Shown in pieces: positions 51,086 through 59,558 of a DNA stretch of 64,000 nucleotides. Both the position numbers and the translations under genes were made by a program. The DNA is from Erysipelotrichaceae bacterium 66202529 (lineage in GTDB: Bacteria > Bacillota_I > Bacilli_A > Erysipelotrichales > Erysipelotrichaceae), in assembly GCA_017161075.1 (NCBI GenBank), contig CP046174.1, positions 1,302,001 through 1,366,000 of the forward strand, given 5' to 3'. The notes beneath the pieces are model-generated. The model was not told the DNA's origin and made no database searches. It saw only the letters and a program-made list of their open reading frames with translations. Position 1 is the stretch's first letter. Each line of letters starts with the position of its first letter.

Positions 51086-53008
51086 TTGAAACCGGATGTG
51101 TTATACCAGACAGCTAAGAAAAAAATCCTGGATGCCCTGCCGGACATTCTTTTCTTTTTGTTTTTATTTTATGCAATCCTTGTCCTGTTCGGCGTGCAGT
51201 ATGTAATCGTGGTATCCTTTGTGACGTTGCTTCATAAATTACGCAGACAGAGAAAGCAGAGTCCGCGAAGACTCCTTACCATGTTTCTCGTTCAGATGCT
51301 GTTGAGCATACTTGCATTTCTGGCCTGCCATTCACTTATTGCCTGTATCATTTTGAATATTATTGTACCGTTTCTGCTCGTTTTTCTGCAATCCTCTCAA
51401 TTCAACCAAAAGGGATACATGGCAAGTGCCATGGGCTTTGTTTTTCTGCAGCTCCGTCCGGTGCCCTATGCAGATTTTCTTACCTATCTTTTGGTTATGG
51501 CATTCTCGCTGGGCTTTGCCATCTGCTGTTTACTGATCGCCTCCTACGGTCATCGAAAGCAGGATGATTACGTACTGGCAAGAAAGGGAATTGATTTACT
51601 GCAGAAGCAGATGACTGCATTCCTTCAGCAAACCAGGGATACAGCGCAGAAAAAGCAGCTGATTGAGATACAGCGCGCTTTGTATAAACAGGCATATCAG
51701 AGCCGTGGGTTTACTTATATTACGACAAAAGAGGGAAAGCTGCGATATCTGTTTGCTTTGCTTTTTCAGCGCAGCAGCTATTTCCTGGAAACGATCGATC
51801 ATATTCAGGTATGCGATGAACAGCAGGAGCTTCTGCAAGCTTTTGTAGGCTTTCTTGCACATGCTGAGCATTTCACCTGTACGGATAATGCATATCTGAT
51901 CCAGGAGGCACAGGAAGTATTTACACGATGTCAGAACAAACAGGATGAGGTATCTTTATTTCTCCATAATTTTCTGCAGCTTTTCCAGCAGATTTTACAG
52001 GATCTTCAAGAAAATGATAAAGAAAAGGTGCATCGAGAATGGAAGCTGCCCAAGCATCGTAAGTTTTTCACCTCCTTGCGCAGCCGTCTGCGGCTGGACA
52101 GCTTTGAATTTCGTTTCGCAAGCCGTCTTTCTCTGGTACTATTCAGCGGATTTTTGTTTGTCCGCCTTTCCAATCTAAATCATTCCTACTGGCTGGTACT
52201 CAATGCATTTCTGCTTTTACAGCCAATGTATGAGGAAAGCGCTTATCGCATGAAAACCCGGTTTATCGGAACGGTATTGGGATGCACTATCATATATATA
52301 CTGCTGCCGCATTTTCCTGGCTTAGGTGCACATTTTCTATTTGCCAGTATTGTTGTATCCCTCATGTATTGCGCTACACCCGGTACCTGGATACAGGCAG
52401 TATTCTCTACCTGCTTTGCAATTACATTAACCTCGCTTGCTATGCAGGAAACAATTGCAATAGAGCTTCGTCTTGCCTATGTGGCGGCAGCGATCATCCT
52501 TGTTCTTGTCATTAACCGATTCTTTTTTCCAACAAGCAAAACCGGTCTGTTTCACGATAATATGAAACGTATGTTTCATATGCAGCATTCCTATCTACGC
52601 ATCCTGCAGGCTTCGCTTTATGCACCGGTTGACTATGGCATCATTATGGATGCTCTTACCAGCTTTCATATGCTATATGATCAGATTCTGGACTACCTGC
52701 AGAGCAGAAAAGAGCCTATGGATCCATATCGTCCTATCCTGTCAGCCTTATGGCATATGACTGCGGAAATGGAACAAATGATGTTTACCATGCAGCACAC
52801 CCCGCCTACTGCTGAACAGGAAAAGCAGATTCAGAGCTTTCTTCATGTATGTGATGCTCTGATACAGCAATGCGAGCACGGACAGGGACAAACAACAGAA
52901 TCATTGCAATTTGATTGTGAAGGCGATAGGATACTGAAAACACTTATGGAGCGCTATTACCATCATACTGTGGATCTTAACCGTATCCTAACAGCAACGA
53001 AATGCTGA
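51086..53008 (+). CDS. FUSC-family (YccS-like) inner-membrane protein
   Basis: A 640-residue protein with two blocks of membrane helices: about 15-155 and 370-500, each followed by a helical cytoplasmic part. This symmetric layout and the SYWLVLNAFLLLQPMYEESAYRMKTRFIGTVLGCTIIYIL segment match the fusaric acid resistance (FUSC/YccS) family of putative aromatic-acid efflux proteins. The start is the TTG at 51086, the first in-frame start after the promoter and preceded by AAAGGAAG; no ATG lies nearby. Substrate unknown. Confidence 0.78.
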   Translation: MKPDVLYQTAKKKILDALPDILFFLFLFYAILVLFGVQYVIVVSFVTLLHKLRRQRKQSPRRLLTMFLVQMLLSILAFLACHSLIACIILNIIVPFLLVFLQSSQFNQKGYMASAMGFVFLQLRPVPYADFLTYLLVMAFSLGFAICCLLIASYGHRKQDDYVLARKGIDLLQKQMTAFLQQTRDTAQKKQLIEIQRALYKQAYQSRGFTYITTKEGKLRYLFALLFQRSSYFLETIDHIQVCDEQQELLQAFVGFLAHAEHFTCTDNAYLIQEAQEVFTRCQNKQDEVSLFLHNFLQLFQQILQDLQENDKEKVHREWKLPKHRKFFTSLRSRLRLDSFEFRFASRLSLVLFSGFLFVRLSNLNHSYWLVLNAFLLLQPMYEESAYRMKTRFIGTVLGCTIIYILLPHFPGLGAHFLFASIVVSLMYCATPGTWIQAVFSTCFAITLTSLAMQETIAIELRLAYVAAAIILVLVINRFFFPTSKTGLFHDNMKRMFHMQHSYLRILQASLYAPVDYGIIMDALTSFHMLYDQILDYLQSRKEPMDPYRPILSALWHMTAEMEQMMFTMQHTPPTAEQEKQIQSFLHVCDALIQQCEHGQGQTTESLQFDCEGDRILKTLMERYYHHTVDLNRILTATKC

Positions 53009-53171
53009 GATATATGGCTGCTCCTTTTCCTTTATGAGAGTAATTCCTGTGCTTAATCACAGGAGAATCATAAATCAATGATGCAAAAGGAGAGGATGTA
53101 TTTGTTATGTCTGTGTGATTATAAGAAATACAGCATTTCTGCCAGATTGTGGAAAATGAAACCGGTAAACA

Positions 53172-53200
53172 TTGAAATTCACGTTTAAATATATTACAAT
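53172..53200 (+). promoter_or_regulatory. promoter upstream of EAL gene
   Basis: TTGAAA (53172-53177) and TACAAT (53195-53200) are 17 bases apart. The transcript would begin near 53207. Confidence 0.6.
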
Positions 53201-53250
53201 AAGGGTGTAATTCACTGAACTATAATGTCATTTATAAATTAAGATGTATC

Positions 53251-53290
53251 GGACATATGCCGTTTTAAGGTATATGTCTGGTTTTTGTTT
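53251..53290 (+). terminator. leader terminator before EAL gene
   Basis: GACATATGCC and GGTATATGTC pair with one G-U pair around a 7-base loop, followed by TGGTTTTTGTTT. It lies between the promoter at 53172 and the gene at 53357, so it either attenuates that gene or ends a short RNA. Confidence 0.6.
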
Positions 53291-53356
53291 ATGGGGTTGT
53301 ACTTAAAAGATAATATAAATGGAATTTATCGCCGGAATGATGAAGGGATGATCTAT

Positions 53357-55105
53357 ATGATACAGAACATGGAAAAGCTGAAACAGCTAAGCAGCCATTT
53401 TATCCATCTTTATATTGAGGAACGAGATTATGAGCATTTGCATACCTATCTGTCTGCCGATATATCCTGGTATGGGATGAGACAGCATGCTTGCTGCCTC
53501 ACATTACCTGATGTACAACGGCTTTTTCATGAGGAAACAAAATTGTATAAAAAGCGTTTTCTGATACAGGAGGAGGCTTATGAGGTTGTCTGTCAGAAAC
53601 CGTCATTTGCAGTTGTAACAATATCCTGTACTCTATATTCGCAAGGGGAAAGCCGTGATTCCACAAAGCACTATCTTCGTATTTCCCTAATCTGGACTCT
53701 GGAAGCAGAAGACTGGAAAATCTGCCATGTACACATCTCTGCACCTTGGAAGGAGGAAACACCCAAGCTGACACAAGGCTGTGACAACGGCCCACAAACA
53801 ATGACACAGCTGCACAACCGGCAATGCGATGCTCTCACTCATATTTATAATCTGGAAGGCTTCGCAGAGGCAGTGCAGTCTGTTCTTGAGAACACAAAGC
53901 AGCAGTTTGCCTTGTTTAAATTCGGTATTCGTGATTTTCGTTTCATAAATCAAACGCACGGCTATGCTTTTGGTGACGATGTGTTAAAATGTATTGCACG
54001 TAATCTAAGCTCGATCTGTCAGAAGGAGGAGCTGTGCGCGCGTATTGAGAAGGATACATTTGCTGTATTGTTTCATTTCACAAATAAAAAAGAGCTTCAT
54101 AACCGTCTGCACAATATACGTAAGCACTTGCTTGATGAGCATATTGAAAAACGCCTGAAGCATCCAATACAATACATAGGAGGTGTCTATCTGATACAGG
54201 CAGGGCATACAGAGAGTATTAAATCTATGCTGGACAAGGCAGTGCTGGCAATGCAGTATGTCGAGCGAAGTAGCCGCAACAGTGATTTCTTATATTTTGA
54301 AGACTGGATGCTGAATCAGAAAAACCGCAGCAGTGAATTGTTGGAGGAGGCTGTAAAGGCTATGCAGGAGGATGCATTTCAGTTGTATATTCAGCCGCAA
54401 TTTAACCTCATAGATAAAAATGTCATATCCGGAGAAGCACTATCCCGCTGGTTTCTTGCGGATGGTACTGCTGTTCCTCCGGATGAGTTTATCACGCTCT
54501 TTGAAAAGCACGGTATTATTTCTAGCTTTGACTTTTATGTGCTGGAAAAGCTTTGTAAAGTCATGCGCTCCTGGCTGGATGAGGGCAGAAGCATGCTTCC
54601 AATATCCATCAATCAGTCCCGACTGCATATCAAGGAGCCCTCCTATTTGAAGAAATTCTGTGAAATTGTTGATTTTTACAAAATTCCACATGAATTGATT
54701 GTTTATGAGCTGACAGAATCGGCATTTACAGATTGCGTCAGGGAGCTGCAGGATTTTATGAAGGAAATACACAAGGCAGGATTTCAGATTGCCATCGATG
54801 ACTTTGGGACCGGATATGCCGGAATCGGTATGCTGAGTCAGGTGGATGCTGATATATTAAAGCTTGATAAAAGTATGCTGAACGGTCTTGGCACTGATCG
54901 CAGACAAATGACGATATCATGGAAAATCATTGAAATGGCCCACAGTATCGGTATGCAGGTAATTTGTGAGGGAATCGAAACCAGAGAACAATATTATGAT
55001 TTGAAAATGCTGCGTTGTGACATCGGACAGGGATTCCTAGTCAGCCGGCCTATTCCTGCAGAGCAGTTTGCGGTACAATATCTTCCTAACGCTGTGCTTT
55101 TATGA
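53357..55105 (+). CDS. c-di-GMP phosphodiesterase (EAL) with degenerate GGDEF and SnoaL-like domains
   Basis: A 582-residue soluble protein. Residues about 1-130 resemble a SnoaL/NTF2-like sensor, about 140-285 a GGDEF domain and about 300-570 an EAL domain. The GGDEF signature is ARIEKDTF, so no cyclase activity is expected. The EAL domain has EALSRW, NQS for metal binding, YELTES, DDFGTGY, LKLDKSM and CEGIET, all needed for c-di-GMP hydrolysis. ATG 53357 has AAGGG upstream; the ATGs at 53285 and 53348 lack a spaced site. A leader terminator may attenuate it. Confidence 0.85.
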   Translation: MIQNMEKLKQLSSHFIHLYIEERDYEHLHTYLSADISWYGMRQHACCLTLPDVQRLFHEETKLYKKRFLIQEEAYEVVCQKPSFAVVTISCTLYSQGESRDSTKHYLRISLIWTLEAEDWKICHVHISAPWKEETPKLTQGCDNGPQTMTQLHNRQCDALTHIYNLEGFAEAVQSVLENTKQQFALFKFGIRDFRFINQTHGYAFGDDVLKCIARNLSSICQKEELCARIEKDTFAVLFHFTNKKELHNRLHNIRKHLLDEHIEKRLKHPIQYIGGVYLIQAGHTESIKSMLDKAVLAMQYVERSSRNSDFLYFEDWMLNQKNRSSELLEEAVKAMQEDAFQLYIQPQFNLIDKNVISGEALSRWFLADGTAVPPDEFITLFEKHGIISSFDFYVLEKLCKVMRSWLDEGRSMLPISINQSRLHIKEPSYLKKFCEIVDFYKIPHELIVYELTESAFTDCVRELQDFMKEIHKAGFQIAIDDFGTGYAGIGMLSQVDADILKLDKSMLNGLGTDRRQMTISWKIIEMAHSIGMQVICEGIETREQYYDLKMLRCDIGQGFLVSRPIPAEQFAVQYLPNAVLL

Positions 55106-55160
55106 TAGAAACGGTTTTCTTTTACCGGGGAATGCGGTAGAATAAATACAGGTGATCATA

Positions 55161-55829
55161 ATGGTACAAATTGGAAATGACTGGGACGAGCTGTTAAAGG
55201 ATGAATTTCAAAAGGAATATTATCAAAAGCTGCGTATTTTTCTGGCAAGAGAATATAAAACACAGACGATCTATCCGGATATGTATGATATCTTTAATGC
55301 ACTTCGCTATACCGCTTATAAGGACGTGAAGGTTGTTATTTTGGGGCAGGATCCTTATCATGGACCGGGACAGGCTCACGGATTGTGCTTTTCTGTAAAA
55401 AAGGGTGTAAATCCGCCGCCTTCTCTGGTAAATATCTATAAGGAGCTTCATGATGATCTGGGCTGCTCTATTCCGGTACATGGGGAATTAACAAAGTGGA
55501 CGAGGGAAGGTGTTCTGCTTCTTAATACCGTTTTAACTGTCCGCAGAGGACAGGCGAATTCACATCGCGGCAAGGGGTGGGAAATTTTAACGGATGAAAT
55601 CATTCGTAAGCTAAATGAACGGAAAGAGCCGATTGTCTTTCTTCTGTGGGGTCGCAATGCAAAGGAAAAAATGGAGCTGATTACAAATCCGGCACATTTG
55701 ATTCTAAGCTGTGCACATCCAAGCCCTTTCAGTGCAGATTATGGCTTCTTTGGCTGCCGTCATTTTTCAAAAGCAAACGCATTTCTCAAAGAGCATGGAC
55801 AGCAGCCGATTGACTGGCAAATTGTCTAA
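55161..55829 (+). CDS. ung: uracil-DNA glycosylase
   Basis: A 222-residue family 1 enzyme that removes uracil from DNA in base-excision repair. The water-activating motif is GQDPYHGPGQAHGLCFSV and the Leu-intercalation loop is HPSPFSA, both canonical. Length and cytoplasmic location are typical. ATG 55161 with AGGTGA upstream is preferred over a GTG nine bases earlier. Confidence 0.95.
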   Translation: MVQIGNDWDELLKDEFQKEYYQKLRIFLAREYKTQTIYPDMYDIFNALRYTAYKDVKVVILGQDPYHGPGQAHGLCFSVKKGVNPPPSLVNIYKELHDDLGCSIPVHGELTKWTREGVLLLNTVLTVRRGQANSHRGKGWEILTDEIIRKLNERKEPIVFLLWGRNAKEKMELITNPAHLILSCAHPSPFSADYGFFGCRHFSKANAFLKEHGQQPIDWQIV

Positions 55830-55871
55830 AAGTCTATCATGGGAAAAGTATACTAATATAGTGCAAATACG

Positions 55872-55896
55872 GGTTGGTTGGTAAGCCAGCCTTTTT
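55872..55896 (+). terminator. terminator of ung
   Basis: GGTTGG and CCAGCC pair, with one G-U, around an 8-base loop and lead into five T residues. Confidence 0.7.
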
Positions 55897-56174
55897 AGTG
55901 CGGGGAACAATGACCTGTGATAATAGTTCCTCATGAAAAGCGTATTCAGTTCATTCTTTTTATGATATAGAAGCATTACTAAATCCTCATAAGATTTTAT
56001 ACAAAGAAGCCGTTTGTATAAAATTAGGAACAATGCAAAAACAGGTTCAGAAATCGGCATAGAAAAGAAAAGCTGTACAGCCTGCAGCTTACGTGAAAGG
56101 TGTGCATGTTGATAGTATTGCTAAATTGAACCACATATACGATAGGACACCTGTATTGCATATTGTCATAATCA
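55897..56174. other. intergenic, nothing recognised
   Basis: No supportable gene on either strand. The minus-strand frame from 56060 to 55767 overlaps the end of ung and has no ribosome binding site. Confidence 0.35.
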
Positions 56175-56202
56175 TAAAAAAAGCCGGCTTTCATACCGGC
56201 TG
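56175..56202 (-). terminator. terminator of second AAA-ATPase gene
   Basis: On the minus strand AGCCGG and CCGGCT pair around TATGAAAG and are followed by seven T residues, about 40 bases beyond the gene's stop codon. Confidence 0.8.
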
Positions 56203-56242
56203 TATATGAAAAATAATTATCTGTGATACAGATTTTTTTTGC

Positions 56243-57908
56243 TTACTTCTTTACGTATTGAATGATGCATGATTTTTTATAAAAGGCAATACCGTAACCA
56301 ACGATATCTTCATAACCTTTTCGCTCTAGGCCTTCGATATATTTCATATCAATGATCTGCTTACACGCCTGCTCTGCCAGCTTTTGTAAATCCTCTTCAC
56401 GCTTTGCGACCTTTAATTCAAGCAGCACCCCTCTGGATAATCTGCTGATTGGCAGCAGTGTAATATCGCTTCTTCCCAGCCCTGACTCCTGATTGGATAC
56501 GACCTGATATTCGCTCATCATTCCAAGCAACAAGCCATGATAAAATTTCTCATCGTAATCAAAATAACTGATGCTTTGAAATAAAACAGTATTTAACAGC
56601 TCAGTTGCACCTGATATATCCTTTTGCTTCAACGCTTCCACAAAGGTGGCTCCGTTATTTTTTACCTGCTCGTCAAACCATTCCCTGAATATGGATACAT
56701 ACACCCGTTTAATCTCTTTGTTAGGTATCATCAGACGGTATCTTTTTTCTTCCTCATTCACACAGCTTACGACCTTTAAATATCCTGTGTACAAGAGAAA
56801 GCTATACACATTGTTGATCTGATCCATTTCACGATAGGTCAAATCATCCTTGATCGGCTTTTCAATTATACCACCGGATGCCAGTACATCAAATTCCTCC
56901 CGCATGAGAGGATTTGCCTCCTTTACGTAACGATAAATGATTTCGTTACCGCTCGTATTCGCCCAAAAGGATTCCGGCTCTTTTCTACTGGAATTGAGCA
57001 AACGATCCATATACATCAGGACACTCCAGGGATTGTACACATCACAGCCGCCAAACTGATAGCCGTCGTACCATTCTTTTATTACAGCCTTGTATTCCTC
57101 AGCATGATACGCCTGAAGCAATGGATCTATTTCACTTTGTGTAAACCCAAACCTCTGACTGGATACTTCATCAAAGATGGAATCTACTTTAAAATTATTC
57201 AGTCCTGTGAAAATTGACTCCTTCGCAATTCTCAGACAACCGGTTAATACCCCTTTTTCCAATGCATCATTTGTTTTCAATGCAGCACTGAAAATACCTC
57301 CAAGGAAATCTGCTGTTTCTTCATAATAGCCATTTAGATAAGCATTTTGCAAAGGTACATCATACTCATCCAGCAAAAGTATGACCTTTTCATTATAATG
57401 CTTTTTCAAGCATTGACTAATAAAACGAAGGGATTTTTTCAATTCTGCTTTGCTTACATTACCTTTTCTGTATCTTGCCAAAGTCTCCAGATCAACACTG
57501 TCTAACTTTTCGCTGTTTAATAATTCGCTGTTATTTCCAATGTATTCGCTGATAATACCTTTAAAAGCATCCAGTTGATTTGCGAATGCGATATCCTTCA
57601 TATCCTTTAAGGATATGAAAATGACAGGATAGCGGTTCTGATGGCTTTTTATTTCATGATCCTTTATAATACGCAAGTTATCAAATATATACGCATTTTC
57701 TTTTTCCTTGATAGAAAAAAAATAAGACAGCACGCCTGAGCGGGCACCGCCTACTCATATTCAGGGTTTTACCGAACCGGCGGGGACGGGTATATAAAAC
57801 GACTTTCTCATTATATACATCCTTGATAAACATCGTTTTATCTACATAATAATACTCCTTATCAATCAGTTCCTTAAAGTCTTCTATACCAATTGGTAAT
57901 CTTCGCAT
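56243..57908 (-). pseudogene. AAA-ATPase/PD-(D/E)XK protein gene with one 19-bp insertion
   Basis: Removing 19 bp (57733-57751) joins two frames into one of 548 residues: MRRLPIGIEDFKELIDKEYYYVDK, TRPRRFGKTLNMS+MLSYFF (Walker A), ILLLDEYDVPLQNAY (Walker B), EWYDGYQFGGCDVYNPWS, TGYLKV, and the C-terminal nuclease core NQESGLGRSDITLLPIS...LLELKVAKREEDL. It is homologous to the gene at 47010. Apart from the insertion the gene is intact, with GAGGAG upstream of ATG 57908, a promoter and a terminator. The downstream fragment could also start from its own GTG at 57733, but lacks Walker A there. Confidence 0.7.
57733..57751 (-). repeat. 19-bp insertion, copy 3
   Basis: On the minus strand GGCGGTGCCCGCTCAGGCG lies between GAGTA and TGCTG. 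Ten leading bases are identical to copy 1 at 47899, and the GGCG end also matches. Removal restores GKTLNMSMLSYFF. Confidence 0.7.
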
Positions 57909-57929
57909 ATGATCAGCTCCTCTATTCGT

Positions 57930-57959
57930 ATTATACCACGGCAGTCCTTACCAATGAAA
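57930..57959 (-). promoter_or_regulatory. promoter of second AAA-ATPase gene
   Basis: On the minus strand TTTCAT (57954-57959) and an extended TGG-TATAAT (57930-57938) are 18 bases apart, immediately upstream of the gene. Confidence 0.5.
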
Positions 57960-58207
57960 GAAAAACACGTTAGAAACTGCGGTAATCATAAGCATCCATA
58001 CATTGTGTTCTAAAACATAGGGGATAAAAAATAATAGAATAATCCTATGGCAGCTTTTGTTTCTTACAGCCTTATGTATACATGAAACGTATAGAAATTA
58101 AGTTGTTTATGCATAGGAATATGATAATAAATGAGGAATTCCAAGCATTAGGCGGTATAGAGAGACTGAAAAATTTGTATACGATGAAAGAAAATTTCTG
58201 TTTCTTT
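57960..58207. other. intergenic, nothing recognised
   Basis: About 250 A+T-rich bases without a supportable gene or RNA. Confidence 0.35.
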
Positions 58208-58246
58208 TCAAAAAAAATCCTGTATCTGATGTCAAATACAGGATTT
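58208..58246 (-). terminator. terminator of activase operon
   Basis: On the minus strand AAATCCTGTAT and ATACAGGATTT pair perfectly around a 10-base loop and are followed by TTTTTTG, just after the stop of the 58252 gene. Confidence 0.88.
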
Positions 58247-58251
58247 ATCGG

Positions 58252-59556
58252 TTAATTATAGGAACGTGAGCTAGCAAGTGAGCGCTGTGGTTCGCTTGCG
58301 GCAGATGCAGCATCCTCTTTTGCGAAACGCTCACTCAGCCGCGCATTGCTCAGCATCAGCTTTAAACGGTTTTCCTGGTTTACCTTTGTGGCACTTGGAT
58401 CATAATCAACCGCTACGATGTTTGCCATTGGATATTTATCCTTTATTTTACGTGTCATTCCCTTGGCAACGATATGGTTTGGCAGACAGCCAAACGGCTG
58501 ACAGCATACAATGTTATTAACACCGCTTTTTATGAGCGATACCATTTCACTTGTTAAAAGCCAGCCCTCACCCATCTTTGTACCGCGATTGATGATTCCT
58601 TCGCTGCTCTCAATGACTTCTTGAAAGGAATCCGGAGCACGGAAGATGCCCTGCTTCTGAATAGCTGTAATAGCTTTCTTCTGCATATTCTGAATTAGCT
58701 TAACCGCCATCTGGATAAAACGATAGCTTCTTTTATTGCGTCCGTAATATTCATGATCAATAAGAGAATTTTCAAGACAATATAAGCCGAAATCCAGCAC
58801 ACCGCTGACGACAGGCTCACAGCCCTCCTGAATCAAAAAGTCTTCCAGCTCATTATTTCCCAGGGGGGCATATTTCATGTAGATTTCTCCAACGATTCCC
58901 ACCTGGATTTTTGGTTTGCTGCTTCTTGGCAGTGCTGCAAAATCATGCAGGATTTCCTGATAATTGTGCTTTAGCCGCATATAGGAGAGGGAATCAAACT
59001 GTGCTGTGATGGTTTCCACCCAGGTTGTGACCAGAGCATCCGTATTGCCCTTTTCCAGCTCATACGGTTTGCACTGGTTTTTGAGCCACATCAGCATATC
59101 TGCATATAAAAATGCATATAATAATCTCAGCAGCATCTTAGGCGTCAGCTTGAATCCGCTGTTCTTCTCTAATTGCGAAAAGTTGACGGAAATCACTGGT
59201 ACCTGCTCAAAGCCGGCCTGTACCAGCGCCTTGCGCAGCAGGTGGATGTAATTGGAAGCACGGCATCCGCCTCCTGTCTGTGTGATCGCCAGAGCGATAT
59301 GATCCGTATCGTATTTTCCACTCTTTAATGCATCAATCATTTGACCAATGACAAGCAGGGCCGGATAACAGGTATCATTATGCACATTCTTCAAGCCTTC
59401 ATCAATAATCTGCTGACCCTCTGTTTGCAGGATTTCCACATTGTATCCCTCTTTACAAAGAATGTTTTGCAGAAACTGGAAATGAATCGGCAGCATCATC
59501 GGAACAAGAATTTTATGTGTTTTCTTCATTTCCTTTGTAAACTCTACATGAGACAT
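58252..59556 (-). CDS. acyl-CoA dehydratase activase-related protein, C-terminal part
   Basis: A 434-residue protein resembling the C-terminal part (2-hydroxyacyl-CoA dehydratase subunit-like) of the large, roughly 1400-residue activase-related proteins. HNDTCYPALLVIGQMIDAL, TQTGGGCRASNYI and IVCCQPFGCLPNHIVAKG carry Cys residues likely to bind an iron-sulfur cluster. The preceding gene encodes the rest, and the combined length, 1410, equals that of the single-chain form, so the protein is split here. Ser/Ala-rich residues end it. GGAGGG precedes ATG 59556, two bases after the upstream stop. The substrate is unknown. Confidence 0.78.
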   Translation of the reverse strand: MSHVEFTKEMKKTHKILVPMMLPIHFQFLQNILCKEGYNVEILQTEGQQIIDEGLKNVHNDTCYPALLVIGQMIDALKSGKYDTDHIALAITQTGGGCRASNYIHLLRKALVQAGFEQVPVISVNFSQLEKNSGFKLTPKMLLRLLYAFLYADMLMWLKNQCKPYELEKGNTDALVTTWVETITAQFDSLSYMRLKHNYQEILHDFAALPRSSKPKIQVGIVGEIYMKYAPLGNNELEDFLIQEGCEPVVSGVLDFGLYCLENSLIDHEYYGRNKRSYRFIQMAVKLIQNMQKKAITAIQKQGIFRAPDSFQEVIESSEGIINRGTKMGEGWLLTSEMVSLIKSGVNNIVCCQPFGCLPNHIVAKGMTRKIKDKYPMANIVAVDYDPSATKVNQENRLKLMLSNARLSERFAKEDAASAASEPQRSLASSRSYN

Positions 59557-59558
59557 GA

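Noticed and set aside
55767..56060. Minus-strand frame of 97 codons
   Set aside because: Overlaps the end of ung in antisense and has no ribosome binding site.
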